Shown here: piece after piece, positions 1 through 10,781 of the stretch
How the letters are laid out: every line of letters starts with the position of its first letter
Numbering within the stretch: the stretch's first letter is position 1
Assembly: GCF_023078275.1 (NCBI RefSeq)
Contig: NC_062995.1
Coordinates: 5,001 to 69,000, forward strand
DNA: 64,000 bases
Source: Leguminivora glycinivorella
Taxonomy: Eukaryota > Arthropoda > Insecta > Lepidoptera > Tortricidae
Direction of reading: 5' to 3'
The notes under the pieces: model-generated
Told to the model about the DNA's origin: nothing
Database searches by the model: none
Seen by the model: the letters and a program-made list of their open reading frames with translations, nothing else
Made by a program: the position numbers and the translations under genes

Positions 1-1745
1 ACCGTTTCCGAGATAATACGAAAAATGTCATTTTTGCTTAAAATCTGATAAATTGCACTTTTAATATCGACTTATACTAAGCATGTTACTAAAATCATAA
101 TTTTCTACAAAAAATGTTAAAATGTCATTTTGAGCTTAAAATCTGTCAAAGGAACAGTCTTGTGTAAAAACTGTTAAAATTCCATGTCATTTGGCCAATA
201 AATTAGAAAACGACACTTAGGCCAAAAACTGTGAATTTGTAAAAATCTGTCAACTTCAAGACGTGATAGCTCAGAAACGGTTACAGATATCGGAAAATGG
301 ACTTCAGATTCGGACTGTCGGTGGTACTTTAGTACCACACGAGTTATATGTTTCCGTATCAAAATGACTTTTTTTTTTTAATTTTGGACTACTTTTTTTT
401 CAAAATAGACATTTTGACAGATTTTGACATATCAAAAATCACCTTTACAGATTTCGATAAACTCACACCCTACGGGTGTGAAATGATCAAAAATCACATT
501 ATTTTTGAGCTAGCTCCTACCGTTTCCGAGATAATACGAAAAATGTCATTTTTGCTTAAAATCTGATAAATTGCACTTTTAATATCGACTTATACTAAGC
601 ATGTTACAGAAAATCATAATTTTTTACAAAAAATGTTAAAATGTCATTTTGAGCTTAAAATCTGTCAAAGTAACAGTCTTGTGTAAAAACTGTTAAAATT
701 CCATGTTATTTGGCCAATAAATTAGAAAACGACACTTTGGCCAAAAACTGTGAATTTGTGTCATTTTGTAAAAATCTGTCAACTTCAAGACGCGATAGCT
801 CAGAAACGGTTTGAGATATCTGAAAATGGACTTCAGATTTGGACTGTCGGTGGTACTTTAGTACCACACGAGTTATATGTTTCCGTATCAAAATGACTTT
901 TTTTTTTAATTTTGGACAACTTTTTTTTCAAAATTGACATTTTGACAGATTTTGACATATCGAAAAATACCTTTACAGATTTCGATAAACTCACACCCTA
1001 CGGGTGTGAAATGATCAAAAATCACATTATTTTTGAGCTAGCTCCTACCGTTTCCGAGATAATATGAAAAATGTCATTTTTGCATAAAATCTGTTAAATT
1101 GCACTTTTAATATCACCTTATATTAAGAATGTGACAAAAATCATAATTTTCTACAAAAAATGTAAAAATGTCATTTTATGCCAAGATTCTGTCAAAGTGA
1201 CAGTCTTGTGTCAAAACTGTCAAAACTCCACGTCATTTGACCAATAAATTAGCAAGCGACACCTTAGGCCAAAAACTGTGAACTTGTGTCATTTTCTAAA
1301 AATCTATCAACTATAAGACGTCATAGGTCAGAAACGGTTTGAGATATCTGAAAATGGACTTCAGATTTGGACTGTCGGTGGTACTTTAGTACCACACGAG
1401 TTATATGTTTCCGTATCAAAATGACATTTTTTTTTAATTTTTGGACAACTTTTTTTCAAAATTGACATTTTGATAGATTTTGACATATCGAAAAATACCT
1501 TTACAGATTTCGATAAACTCACACCCTTAGGGTGTGAAATGATCAAAAATCGCATTATTTTTGAGCTAGCTCTTAACGTTTCCGAGATAATATAAAAAAT
1601 GTCATTTTTGCATAAAATCTGTTAAATTTCACTTTTAATGCAGTCTTATACTAAGACAGTGACTAAAATCAAATTTTTTTGAACAAAATGTTAAAATATC
1701 ATTTTGAGTTAATATCTGTCAGAATGACACTATGGGTTAAAAATG
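1..1745. repeat. ~528 bp subtelomeric satellite, block A
   Basis: AT-rich tandem repeat. The anchor GAGCTAGCTC recurs at 507, 1035 and 1563, giving a 528 bp period; the first monomer is cut by the window edge. Each monomer carries two short palindromes: GTGGTACTTTAGTACCAC (321, 850, 1378) and TCACACCCTACGGGTGTGA or its TTA-loop variant. Open frames inside it reappear in several frames and on both strands and are not genes. The block is repeated almost base for base at 6383 onward. Confidence 0.9.
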
Positions 1746-1749
1746 ACAA

Positions 1750-2506
1750 AGTGGGTCAAACTGTTAAATTAACATTTTCTGTCAAAACTGTCAAAATGAC
1801 ATGTTTGATCAAAACTGTCAAAATGATATTTTGAGAAACACTGTCAAAATGACATTTTAGTTCAAAACTGTCAAATTGACATTTTCTGTCAAAACTGTCA
1901 AAATGATGTTTTCTGTCAAAACTGTCAAATTGACATTTTCTGTCAAAACTGTCAAAATGTCGTTTGGTCAAAACTGTCAAAATGATGTTTTCTGTCAAAA
2001 CTGTCAAATTGACATTTTCTGTCAAAACTGTCAAAATGACGTTTGGTCAAAACTGTCAAATTGACATTTTCTGTCAAAACTGTCAAAATGATGTTTTCTG
2101 TCAAAACTGTCAAATTGACATTTTCTGTCAAAACTGTCAAAATGATGTTTTTTGTCAAAACTGTCAAATTGACATTTTCTGTCAAAACTGTCAAAATGAT
2201 GTTTTCTGTCAAAACTGTCAAATTGACATTTTCTGTCAAAACTGTCAAAATGACGTTTGGTCAAAACTGTCAAATTGACATTTTCTGTCAAAACTGTCAA
2301 AATGATGTTTTCTGTCTAAACTATCAAATTGACATTTTCCGTAAAAACTGTCAAAATTACATGTTTGCTCAAAACTGTCAAATTGACATTTTCTGTCAAA
2401 ACTGTCAAAATGATGTTTTCTGTCAAAACTGTCAAAATGATGTTTTCTGTGAAAACTGTCAAATTGACTTTTTCTGTCAAAACTGTCAAAATCTGTCAAT
2501 TATCAT
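1750..2506. repeat. 27 bp minisatellite, block A
   Basis: About 27 tandem copies of a 27 bp unit, mainly two alternating versions that begin CTGTCAAAACTGTCAAA and end in TTGACATTTT or ATGATGTTTT. Because 27 is a multiple of three and the unit lacks stops in several frames, both strands show long false reading frames with a 9-residue period. Some units are shortened (GTTTGGTCAAAAC variants), which breaks the alternation. Confidence 0.93.
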
Positions 2507-3235
2507 TAAGATAAATAATATTATGAAAAGAAATGACATCATTTATAACCAAAACCAAACATGACAAAAGTCTGTCAAATTTGACAGTTTGACAGATACT
2601 GTCAACAACAATTATAACATATTAATTTTACACCAATATATACATACAAAATATGAAAATTCCATCAAAACTATAAAAACACAACTTTGTATGAAAATTG
2701 GTCAAGTGCGAGTCGGATTTTACGTTTTCCATACTAATCGCTCATGAGCGCCTAAATTTTTGAGATAGCAATCATTTAGTACAAAATAGTAAAAGTTTGC
2801 TATTTTTGGTACATTCATGACGTTATATCTCGGAAACGGTAAGAGATAGAGCAAAATGGACTTCAGATTTGGGCTTTCGGTGGCACGTTAGTGCCACACG
2901 AATATTATGTTTTCGTATATATAGACCTTTTTTGGATCGATTTGGACAAAAAAAAATTTTTGAAATAATCTAACCCGGGTCTAAAATTTTTGTTTATTAT
3001 CCGATTTTCATGAAAAAAATTGCATTCGATGCAGAATTACTTAAATTTTGGGGTAGCTATAAATCCAACACCCTTAAAAGAAAACCAAAGCGGAGAAAAA
3101 AAAAAACAAAAACAAATGTATGGGAGGTACCAGACGCAGGAACATTTCCACCCAAAAGCGAAAAACCATAGATAGATCATGTAAAATAAAGCCCCTATAC
3201 CAAGTTTGAAAGAAATCTACCGAGGACGGTACCTA
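2507..3235. repeat. Unique tail of subtelomeric block A
   Basis: AT-rich sequence closing the duplicated block just before the telomeric array. At 2815-2935 it holds a diverged copy of part of the 528 bp monomer, including the palindrome GTGGCACGTTAGTGCCAC at 2880-2897. The segment CAAGTGCGAGTCGGA at 2703 resembles a motif in the moth repeat near 33540, there in reverse complement. No gene seen. Confidence 0.7.
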
Positions 3236-4894
3236 TAACCTAACCTAACCTAACCTAACCTAACCTAACCTAACCTAACCTAACCTAACCTAACCTAACC
3301 TAACCTAACCTAACCTAACCTAACCTAACCTAACCTAACCTAACCTAACCTAACCTAACCTAACCTAACCTAACCTAACCTAACCTAACCTAACCTAACC
3401 TAACCTAACCTAACCTAACCTAACCTAACCTAACCTAACCTAACCTAACCTAACCTAACCTAACCTAACCTAACCTAACCTAACCTAACCTAACCTAACC
3501 TAACCTAACCTAACCTAACCTAACCTAACCTAACCTAACCTAACCTAACCTAACCTAACCTAACCTAACCTAACCTAACCTAACCTAACCTAACCTAACC
3601 TAACCTAACCTAACCAACCTAACCTAACCTAACCTAACCTAACCTAACCTAACCTAACCTAACCTAACCTAACCTAACCTAACCTAACCTAACCTAACCT
3701 AACCTAACCTAACCTAACCTAACCTAACCTAACCTAACCTAACCTAACCTAACCTAACCTAACCTAACCTAACCTAACCTAACCTAACCTAACCTAACCT
3801 AACCTAACCTAACCTAACCTAACCTAACCTAACCTAACCTAACCTAACCTAACCTAACCTAACCTAACCTAACCTAACCTAACCTAACCTAACCTAACCT
3901 AACCTAACCTAACCTAACCTAACCTAACCTAACCTAACCTAACCTAACCTAACCTAACCTAACCTAACCTAACCTAACCTAACCTAACCTAACCTAACCT
4001 AACCTAACCTAACCTAACCTAACCTAACCTAACCTAACCTAACCTAACCTAACCTAACCTAACCTAACCTAACCTAACCTAACCTAACCTAACCTAACCT
4101 AACCTAACCTAACCTAACCTAACCTAACCTAACCTAACCTAACCTAACCTAACCTAACCTAACCTAACCTAACCTAACCTAACCTAACCTAACCTAACCT
4201 AACCTAACCTAACCTAACCTAACCTAACCTAACCTAACCTAACCTAACCTAACCTAACCTAACCTAACCTAACCTAACCTAACCTAACCTAACCTAACCT
4301 AACCTAACCTAACCTAACCTAACCTAACCTAACCTAACCTAACCTAACCTAACCTAACCTAACCTAACCTAACCTAACCTAACCTAACCTAACCTAACCT
4401 AACCTAACCTAACCTAACCTAACCTAACCTAACCTAACCTAACCTAACCTAACCTAACCTAACCTAACCTAACCTAACCTAACCTAACCTAACCTAACCT
4501 AACCTAACCTAACCCTAACCTAACCTAACCTAACCTAACCTAACCTAACCTAACCTAACCCTAACCTAACCTAACCTAACCTAACCTAACCTAACCTAAC
4601 CTAACCTAACCTAACCTAACCTAACCTAACCTAACCTAACCTAACCTAACCTAACCTAACCTAACCTAACCTAACCTAACCTAACCTAACCTAACCTAAC
4701 CTAACCTAACCTAACCTAACCTAACCTAACCTAACCTAACCTAACCTAACCTAACCTAACCTAACCTAACCTAACCTAACCTAACCTAACCTAACCTAAC
4801 CTAACCTAACCTAACCTAACCTAACCTAACCTAACCTAACCTAACCTAACCTAACCTAACCTAACCTAACCTAACCTAACCTAACCTAACCTAA
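3236..4894. repeat. Telomeric (CCTAA)n array
   Basis: About 330 nearly perfect units of the insect telomere repeat, C-rich strand on top. Only a few register breaks are visible: a unit lacking TA near 3613 and CCC expansions near 4513 and 4560. At the right end the repeat decays through CTAAAACCTAACCTAAAA into a G-rich minisatellite. The array is flanked on both sides by subtelomeric repeats, so in this window it is interstitial. Confidence 0.97.
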
Positions 4895-4904
4895 AACCTA
4901 ACCT

Positions 4905-5697
4905 AAAAGTGGGTAAAAAGTGGGTGAAAAAAAAAATGAAAAAGTGGGTAAAAAATGAAAAAGTGGGTAAAAAATGAAAAAGTGGGTAAAAAATGAAAAA
5001 GTGGGTCAAAAATGAAAAAGTGGGTCAAAAATGAAAAAGTGGGTCAAAAAAATGAAAAAAGTGGGTCAAAAATGAAAAAGTGGGTCAAAAATGAAAAAGT
5101 GGGTAAAAAATGAAAAAGTGGGAAAAATGAAAAAGGGTCAAAAATGAAAAAGTGGGTCAAAAACGAAAGTGTGTCTAAAATGAAAAATTGTGTCAAAAAT
5201 GAAAAAGTGGGTCAAAAATGAAAAAGTGATTCAAAAATGAAAAGTTCGGTGAAAAATGAAAAAGTGGGTCAAAAATGAAAAAGTGGTCAAAAATGAAAAA
5301 GTGGGTGAAAAATGGAAAAGTTGGTCAAAAATGAAAAAGTGGGTCAAAAATGAAAAAGTGGTCAAAAACGAAAAAGTGTCTAAAATGAAAAATTGGGTCA
5401 AAAATGAAAAAGTGGGTCAAAAATGAAAAAGTGAGTCAAAAATGAAGTTCGGTGAAAAATTAAAAAGTGGGTCAAAAATGAGAAAGTGGTCAAAAATGAA
5501 AAAGTGGGTGAAAAATGAAAAAGTGAGTCGAAAATGAAAAAGTGGGTGAAAAATGTGAGTGAAAAATGAAAAAGTGGGTCAAAAATGGAAAAGTGGGTAA
5601 AAAATGAAAAAATGGGTCAAAAATGAAAAAGTGGGTGAAAAATGAGAAAGTGGGTCTAAAATGAAAAAGTGGGTCAAAAATGAAAAAGTGGGTTGGT
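4905..5697. repeat. 19 bp minisatellite GTGGGTCAAAAATGAAAAA
   Basis: Roughly 40 copies of a 19 bp unit (GTGGGTCAAAAATGAAAAA and variants with GTGGGTAAAAA or GTGGGTGAAAAA) directly abut the telomeric array. Spacing is irregular, with shortened units near 5115 and 5280. Reading frames through it are low-complexity and are not taken as genes. Confidence 0.92.
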
Positions 5698-6382
5698 TTG
5701 CTCACTGTCAACCTAACACGCTCCTCCTCGCTTCGCTCGTCGTCGCACCTAAACGGACTCTGTCACATATAAGTTTTCTGAGTAGCATGGGTATTTTATC
5801 TAATGGGGGGGGGGAAAAAAACATTTTTTCAATTTCCAAATTGTTATTTTGACAGATTTCGATAAATCGATAGTCACATTATTTTTGAGCTAGCTCTTAC
5901 CGTTTCCGAGATAATATGAAAAATGACATTTTTGCATAAAATCTGTTAAATAGCACTTTTTATGTCGTCTTGTACTAAGAATGTTACTAAAATCTTAATT
6001 TTCTACAAAAAATATTAAAATGGCATTTTGAGACAAAAATCTATCAAAGTGACAAAATTCCATGTCATTTGGCCAATAAATTAACAAACGGCACCTTGGA
6101 CCAAAAGCTGTGAACTTGTGTCATATTCTAAAAATCTGTCAAATTCAGAATGTCATAGCTCAGGAACGGTTATAGTTAGAATAAAATTATTTTCACATTC
6201 CCACTTCTTATATGTTTCTGTATCAGACTGACATTATTTTTTTCATTTTTGAACAACTTTTTTTCAAAATTGACATTTTGACAGATTTTGGCATATCGAA
6301 AAATACCTTTACAGATTTCGATAAACTCACACCCTTAGGGTGTGAAATGATCAAAAATCGCATTATTTTTGAGCTAGCTCTT
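5698..6382. repeat. Linker and degenerate satellite monomers
   Basis: A short non-repetitive piece (CGCTCCTCCTCGCTTCGCTC near 5718 and a G10 run near 5806) leads into diverged 528 bp-type monomers, with GAGCTAGCTC at 5887 and 6371. The 484 bp spacing shows a deletion inside this monomer. The second block copy starts at 6383 without a visible seam because it lies inside a monomer. Confidence 0.75.
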
Positions 6383-8135
6383 ACCGTTTCCGAGATAATA
6401 CGAAAAATGTCATTTTTGCTTAAAATCTGATAAATTGCACTTTTAATATCGACTTATACTAAGCATGTTACTAAAATCATAATTTTCTACAAAAAATGTT
6501 AAAATGTCATTTTGAGCTTAAAATCTGTCAAAGGAACAGTCTTGTGTAAAAACTGTTAAAATTCCATGTCATTTGGCCAATAAATTAGAAAACGACACTT
6601 AGGCCAAAAACTGTGAATTTGTAAAAATCTGTCAACTTCAAGACGTGATAGCTCAGAAACGGTTACAGATATCGGAAAATGGACTTCAGATTCGGACTGT
6701 CGGTGGTACTTTAGTACCACACGAGTTATATGTTTCCGTATCAAAATGACTTTTTTTTTTTAATTTTGGACTACTTTTTTTTCAAAATAGACATTTTGAC
6801 AGATTTTGACATATCAAAAATCACCTTTACAGATTTCGATAAACTCACACCCTACGGGTGTGAAATGATCAAAAATCACATTATTTTTGAGCTAGCTCCT
6901 ACCGTTTCCGAGATAATACGAAAAATGTCATTTTTGCTTAAAATCTGATAAATTGCACTTTTAATATCGACTTATACTAAGCATGTTACAGAAAATCATA
7001 ATTTTTTACAAAAAATGTTAAAATGTCATTTTGAGCTTAAAATCTGTCAAAGTAACAGTCTTGTGTAAAAACTGTTAAAATTCCATGTTATTTGGCCAAT
7101 AAATTAGAAAACGACACTTTGGCCAAAAACTGTGAATTTGTGTCATTTTGTAAAAATCTGTCAACTTCAAGACGCGATAGCTCAGAAACGGTTTGAGATA
7201 TCTGAAAATGGACTTCAGATTTGGACTGTCGGTGGTACTTTAGTACCACACGAGTTATATGTTTCCGTATCAAAATGACTTTTTTTTTTTTTAATTTTGG
7301 ACAACTTTTTTTCAAAATTGACATTTTGACAGATTTTGACATATCGAAAAATACCTTTACAGATTTCGATAAACTCACACCCTACGGGTGTGAAATGATC
7401 AAAAATCACATTATTTTTGAGCTAGCTCCTACCGTTTCCGAGATAATATGAAAAATGTCATTTTTGCATAAAATCTGTTAAATTGCACTTTTAATATCAC
7501 CTTATATTAAGAATGTGACAAAAATCATAATTTTCTACAAAAAATGTAAAAATGTCATTTTATGCCAAGATTCTGTCAAAGTGACAGTCTTGTGTCAAAA
7601 CTGTCAAAACTCCACGTCATTTGACCAATAAATTAGCAAGCGACACCTTAGGCCAAAAACTGTGAACTTGTGTCATTTTCTAAAAATCTATCAACTATAA
7701 GACGTCATAGGTCAGAAACGGTTTGAGATATCTGAAAATGGACTTCAGATTTGGACTGTCGGTGGTACTTTAGTACCACACGAGTTATATGTTTCCGTAT
7801 CAAAATGACATTTTTTTTTAATTTTTGGACAACTTTTTTTTTCAAAATTGACATTTTGATAGATTTTGACATATCGAAAAATACCTTTACAGATTTCGAT
7901 AAACTCACACCCTTAGGGTGTGAAATGATCAAAAATCGCATTATTTTTGAGCTAGCTCTTAACGTTTCCGAGATAATATAAAAAATGTCATTTTTGCATA
8001 AAATCTGTTAAATTTCACTTTTAATGCAGTCTTATACTAAGACAGTGACTAAAATCAAATTTTTTTGAACAAAATGTTAAAATATCATTTTGAGTTAATA
8101 TCTGTCAGAATGACACTATGGGTTAAAAATGACAA
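6383..8135. repeat. ~528 bp satellite, block B
   Basis: Second copy of positions 1-1749, offset by 6382 to 6386 bp. Differences are almost only in poly-T or poly-A run lengths (for example 7278 and 7842). Anchors lie at 6889, 7419 and 7949. Confidence 0.93.
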
Positions 8136-8892
8136 AGTGGGTCAAACTGTTAAATTAACATTTTCTGTCAAAACTGTCAAAATGACATGTTTGATCAAAA
8201 CTGTCAAAATGATATTTTGAGAAACACTGTCAAAATGACATTTTAGTTCAAAACTGTCAAATTGACATTTTCTGTCAAAACTGTCAAAATGATGTTTTCT
8301 GTCAAAACTGTCAAATTGACATTTTCTGTCAAAACTGTCAAAATGTCGTTTGGTCAAAACTGTCAAAATGATGTTTTCTGTCAAAACTGTCAAATTGACA
8401 TTTTCTGTCAAAACTGTCAAAATGACGTTTGGTCAAAACTGTCAAATTGACATTTTCTGTCAAAACTGTCAAAATGATGTTTTCTGTCAAAACTGTCAAA
8501 TTGACATTTTCTGTCAAAACTGTCAAAATGATGTTTTTTGTCAAAACTGTCAAATTGACATTTTCTGTCAAAACTGTCAAAATGATGTTTTCTGTCAAAA
8601 CTGTCAAATTGACATTTTCTGTCAAAACTGTCAAAATGACGTTTGGTCAAAACTGTCAAATTGACATTTTCTGTCAAAACTGTCAAAATGATGTTTTCTG
8701 TCTAAACTATCAAATTGACATTTTCCGTAAAAACTGTCAAAATTACATGTTTGCTCAAAACTGTCAAATTGACATTTTCTGTCAAAACTGTCAAAATGAT
8801 GTTTTCTGTCAAAACTGTCAAAATGATGTTTTCTGTGAAAACTGTCAAATTGACTTTTTCTGTCAAAACTGTCAAAATCTGTCAATTATCAT
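8136..8892. repeat. 27 bp minisatellite, block B
   Basis: Second copy of the array at 1750-2506, with the same order of unit variants, so it was copied as part of the whole block rather than expanded independently. Confidence 0.93.
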
Positions 8893-9628
8893 TAAGATAA
8901 ATAATATTATGAAAAGAAATGACATCATTTATAACCAAAACCAAACATGACAAAAGTCTGTCAAATTTGACAGTTTGACAGATACTGTCAACAACAATTA
9001 TAACATATTAATTTTACACCAATATATACATACAAAATATGAAAATTCCATCAAAACTATAAAAACACAACTTTGTATGAAAATTGGTCAAGTGCGAGTC
9101 GGATTTTACGTTTTCCATACTAATCGCTCATGAGCGCCTAAATTTTTGAGATAGCAATCATTTAGTACAAAATAGTAAAAGTTTGCTATTTTTGGTACAT
9201 TCATGACGTTATATCTCGGAAACGGTAAGAGATAGAGCAAAATGGACTTCAGATTTGGGCTTTCGGTGGCACGTTAGTGCCACACGAATATTATGTTTTC
9301 GTATATATAGACCTTTTTTTGGATCGATTTGGACAAAAAAAAATTTTTGAAATAATCTAACCCGGGTCTAAAATTTTTGTTTATTATCCGATTTTCATGA
9401 AAAAAATTGCATTCGATGCAGAATTACTTAAATTTTGGGGTAGCTATAAATCCAACACCCTTAAAAGAAAACCAAAGCGGAGAAAAAAAAAAAACAAAAA
9501 CAAATGTATGGGAGGTACCAGACGCAGGAACATTTCCACCCAAAAGCGAAAAACCATAGATAGATCATGTAAAATAAAGCCCCTATACCAAGTTTGAAAG
9601 AAATCTACCGAGGACGGTACCTATAACC
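8893..9628. repeat. Unique tail of block B
   Basis: Copy of 2507-3240, again ending in ACCTATAACC. Here it runs into only about five CCTAA units instead of a long array. The palindrome GTGGCACGTTAGTGCCAC is at 9266-9283. Confidence 0.85.
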
Positions 9629-9647
9629 TAACCTAACCTAACCTAAC
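9625..9647. repeat. Short telomeric tract
   Basis: About four to five CCTAA units separating block B from the 5'-truncated retrotransposon E1. This is the upstream insertion junction of E1. Confidence 0.9.
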
Positions 9648-9648
9648 T

Positions 9649-10781
9649 GTGAAGGCTGCAATAGCAGTCTTAGACCAGGACTTAGACGTCATTCAGTGTC
9701 CAAAACTCACCACGAATAACATCGTCGTGGTGAGGATCCGAACCAGTGCGTGGGAAGTCACGCTTGTCTCCATCTACCTGGAATGTCCACAACAAAACCA
9801 CCCAATTGGACCAGACCTGAACCACCTCGCCCTGATAGCTCGAGAAACCGGCTCCAGGACATGGATCGTGGGAGGCGACGTAAACGCCAAAAGCATGTGG
9901 TGGGGAAGCCCGGTAAATGATTACAGAGGTGAAGAGCTGTCCGGAACTCTAGACGAGCTAAATATGTCTATACTAAATAGAGGAAACATACCGACCTTCG
10001 ACACTGTCCGAGGGGGAAAAGGTATCAAAGCTTTGTGGACATCACGGCCTGCTCAACGGACATCCTCAGCTTGATGGGCGAGTGGAGAGTAGACGAAAGC
10101 CTCACGAGCTCGGACCACAACGGCATACTTTTTGAAATATACCTGCAAAAATCCAAAGGCATTACAATAAACAGGACTACTAGAATCTTCAATACAAAAA
10201 AGGCAAACTGGCCAGAGTTCTGTGCAAAACTCGGCGAACTGACACTTGAACACAAGCTAACACAAACTGAAATAGTAAAGATAATTAACACAGAAGAATT
10301 AGAAAAAGTCACACAAAAACTCACACAAATAATTACAGAAGCATGCAAGAAATCAATGCCACTAAAGAAAACCAAAGAAATACTCACCGTGCCGTGGTGG
10401 TCCGAGAAACTCGCAGAGATGAAGAGGGAAGTTGCAAGAAGAAAACGTAGGATCCGATGCGCAGCTCCAATCCGCAGAGCGAAGGTTGTTGAAGAATACC
10501 TAGAACAAAAAGAAAAATATGAGACAGAGACAGCAAAAGCTCAGACAAACAGTTGGAAGGAGTTCTGCTGTAAGCAGGATAGAGAGAGTGTCTGGGATGG
10601 CATCTATAGGGTAATAGGAAGAACCATACAGAGAAAAGAGGACAGACCGCTGGAACAAAACGGCGAGGCACTAGACGCAAAAGGCTCTGTTAAATTGTTA
10701 GCAGAAACCTTTACCCAGAAGACCTCACATCCAGCGACAATGCGTTCCACCAAAACATCAGGCAGAGAGCTGAAATGGTGA
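9649..10781 (+). pseudogene. E1 ORF2, endonuclease and linker part, frameshifted
   Basis: Remains of an APE-type endonuclease followed by the linker to the reverse transcriptase. Visible endonuclease motifs are VGGDVNAKSMWWGS (near 9870-9910), the ILNRGN/PTFDTVRGGK block (9970-10020) and SSDHNGILFEI (near 10110-10140), the last in a different frame. Two frame breaks occur: one at the GGGGGAAAAGG run near 10012-10022 and one near 10709-10713 (ACCTTTACCC). Both shift the frame as a one-base deletion would. The first ~50 residues of the endonuclease are absent because of the 5' truncation, so this copy cannot supply a working endonuclease. Confidence 0.85.

Noticed and set aside
174..1555. Small open frames within the 528 bp satellite
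   Set aside because: They recur in every monomer in shifting frames and have no codon or domain signal.
1756..2564. Several overlapping open frames of 60-173 codons on both strands with a 9-residue period
   Set aside because: They are produced by the 27 bp minisatellite, whose unit is a multiple of three without stops; the same occurs at 8142-8950.
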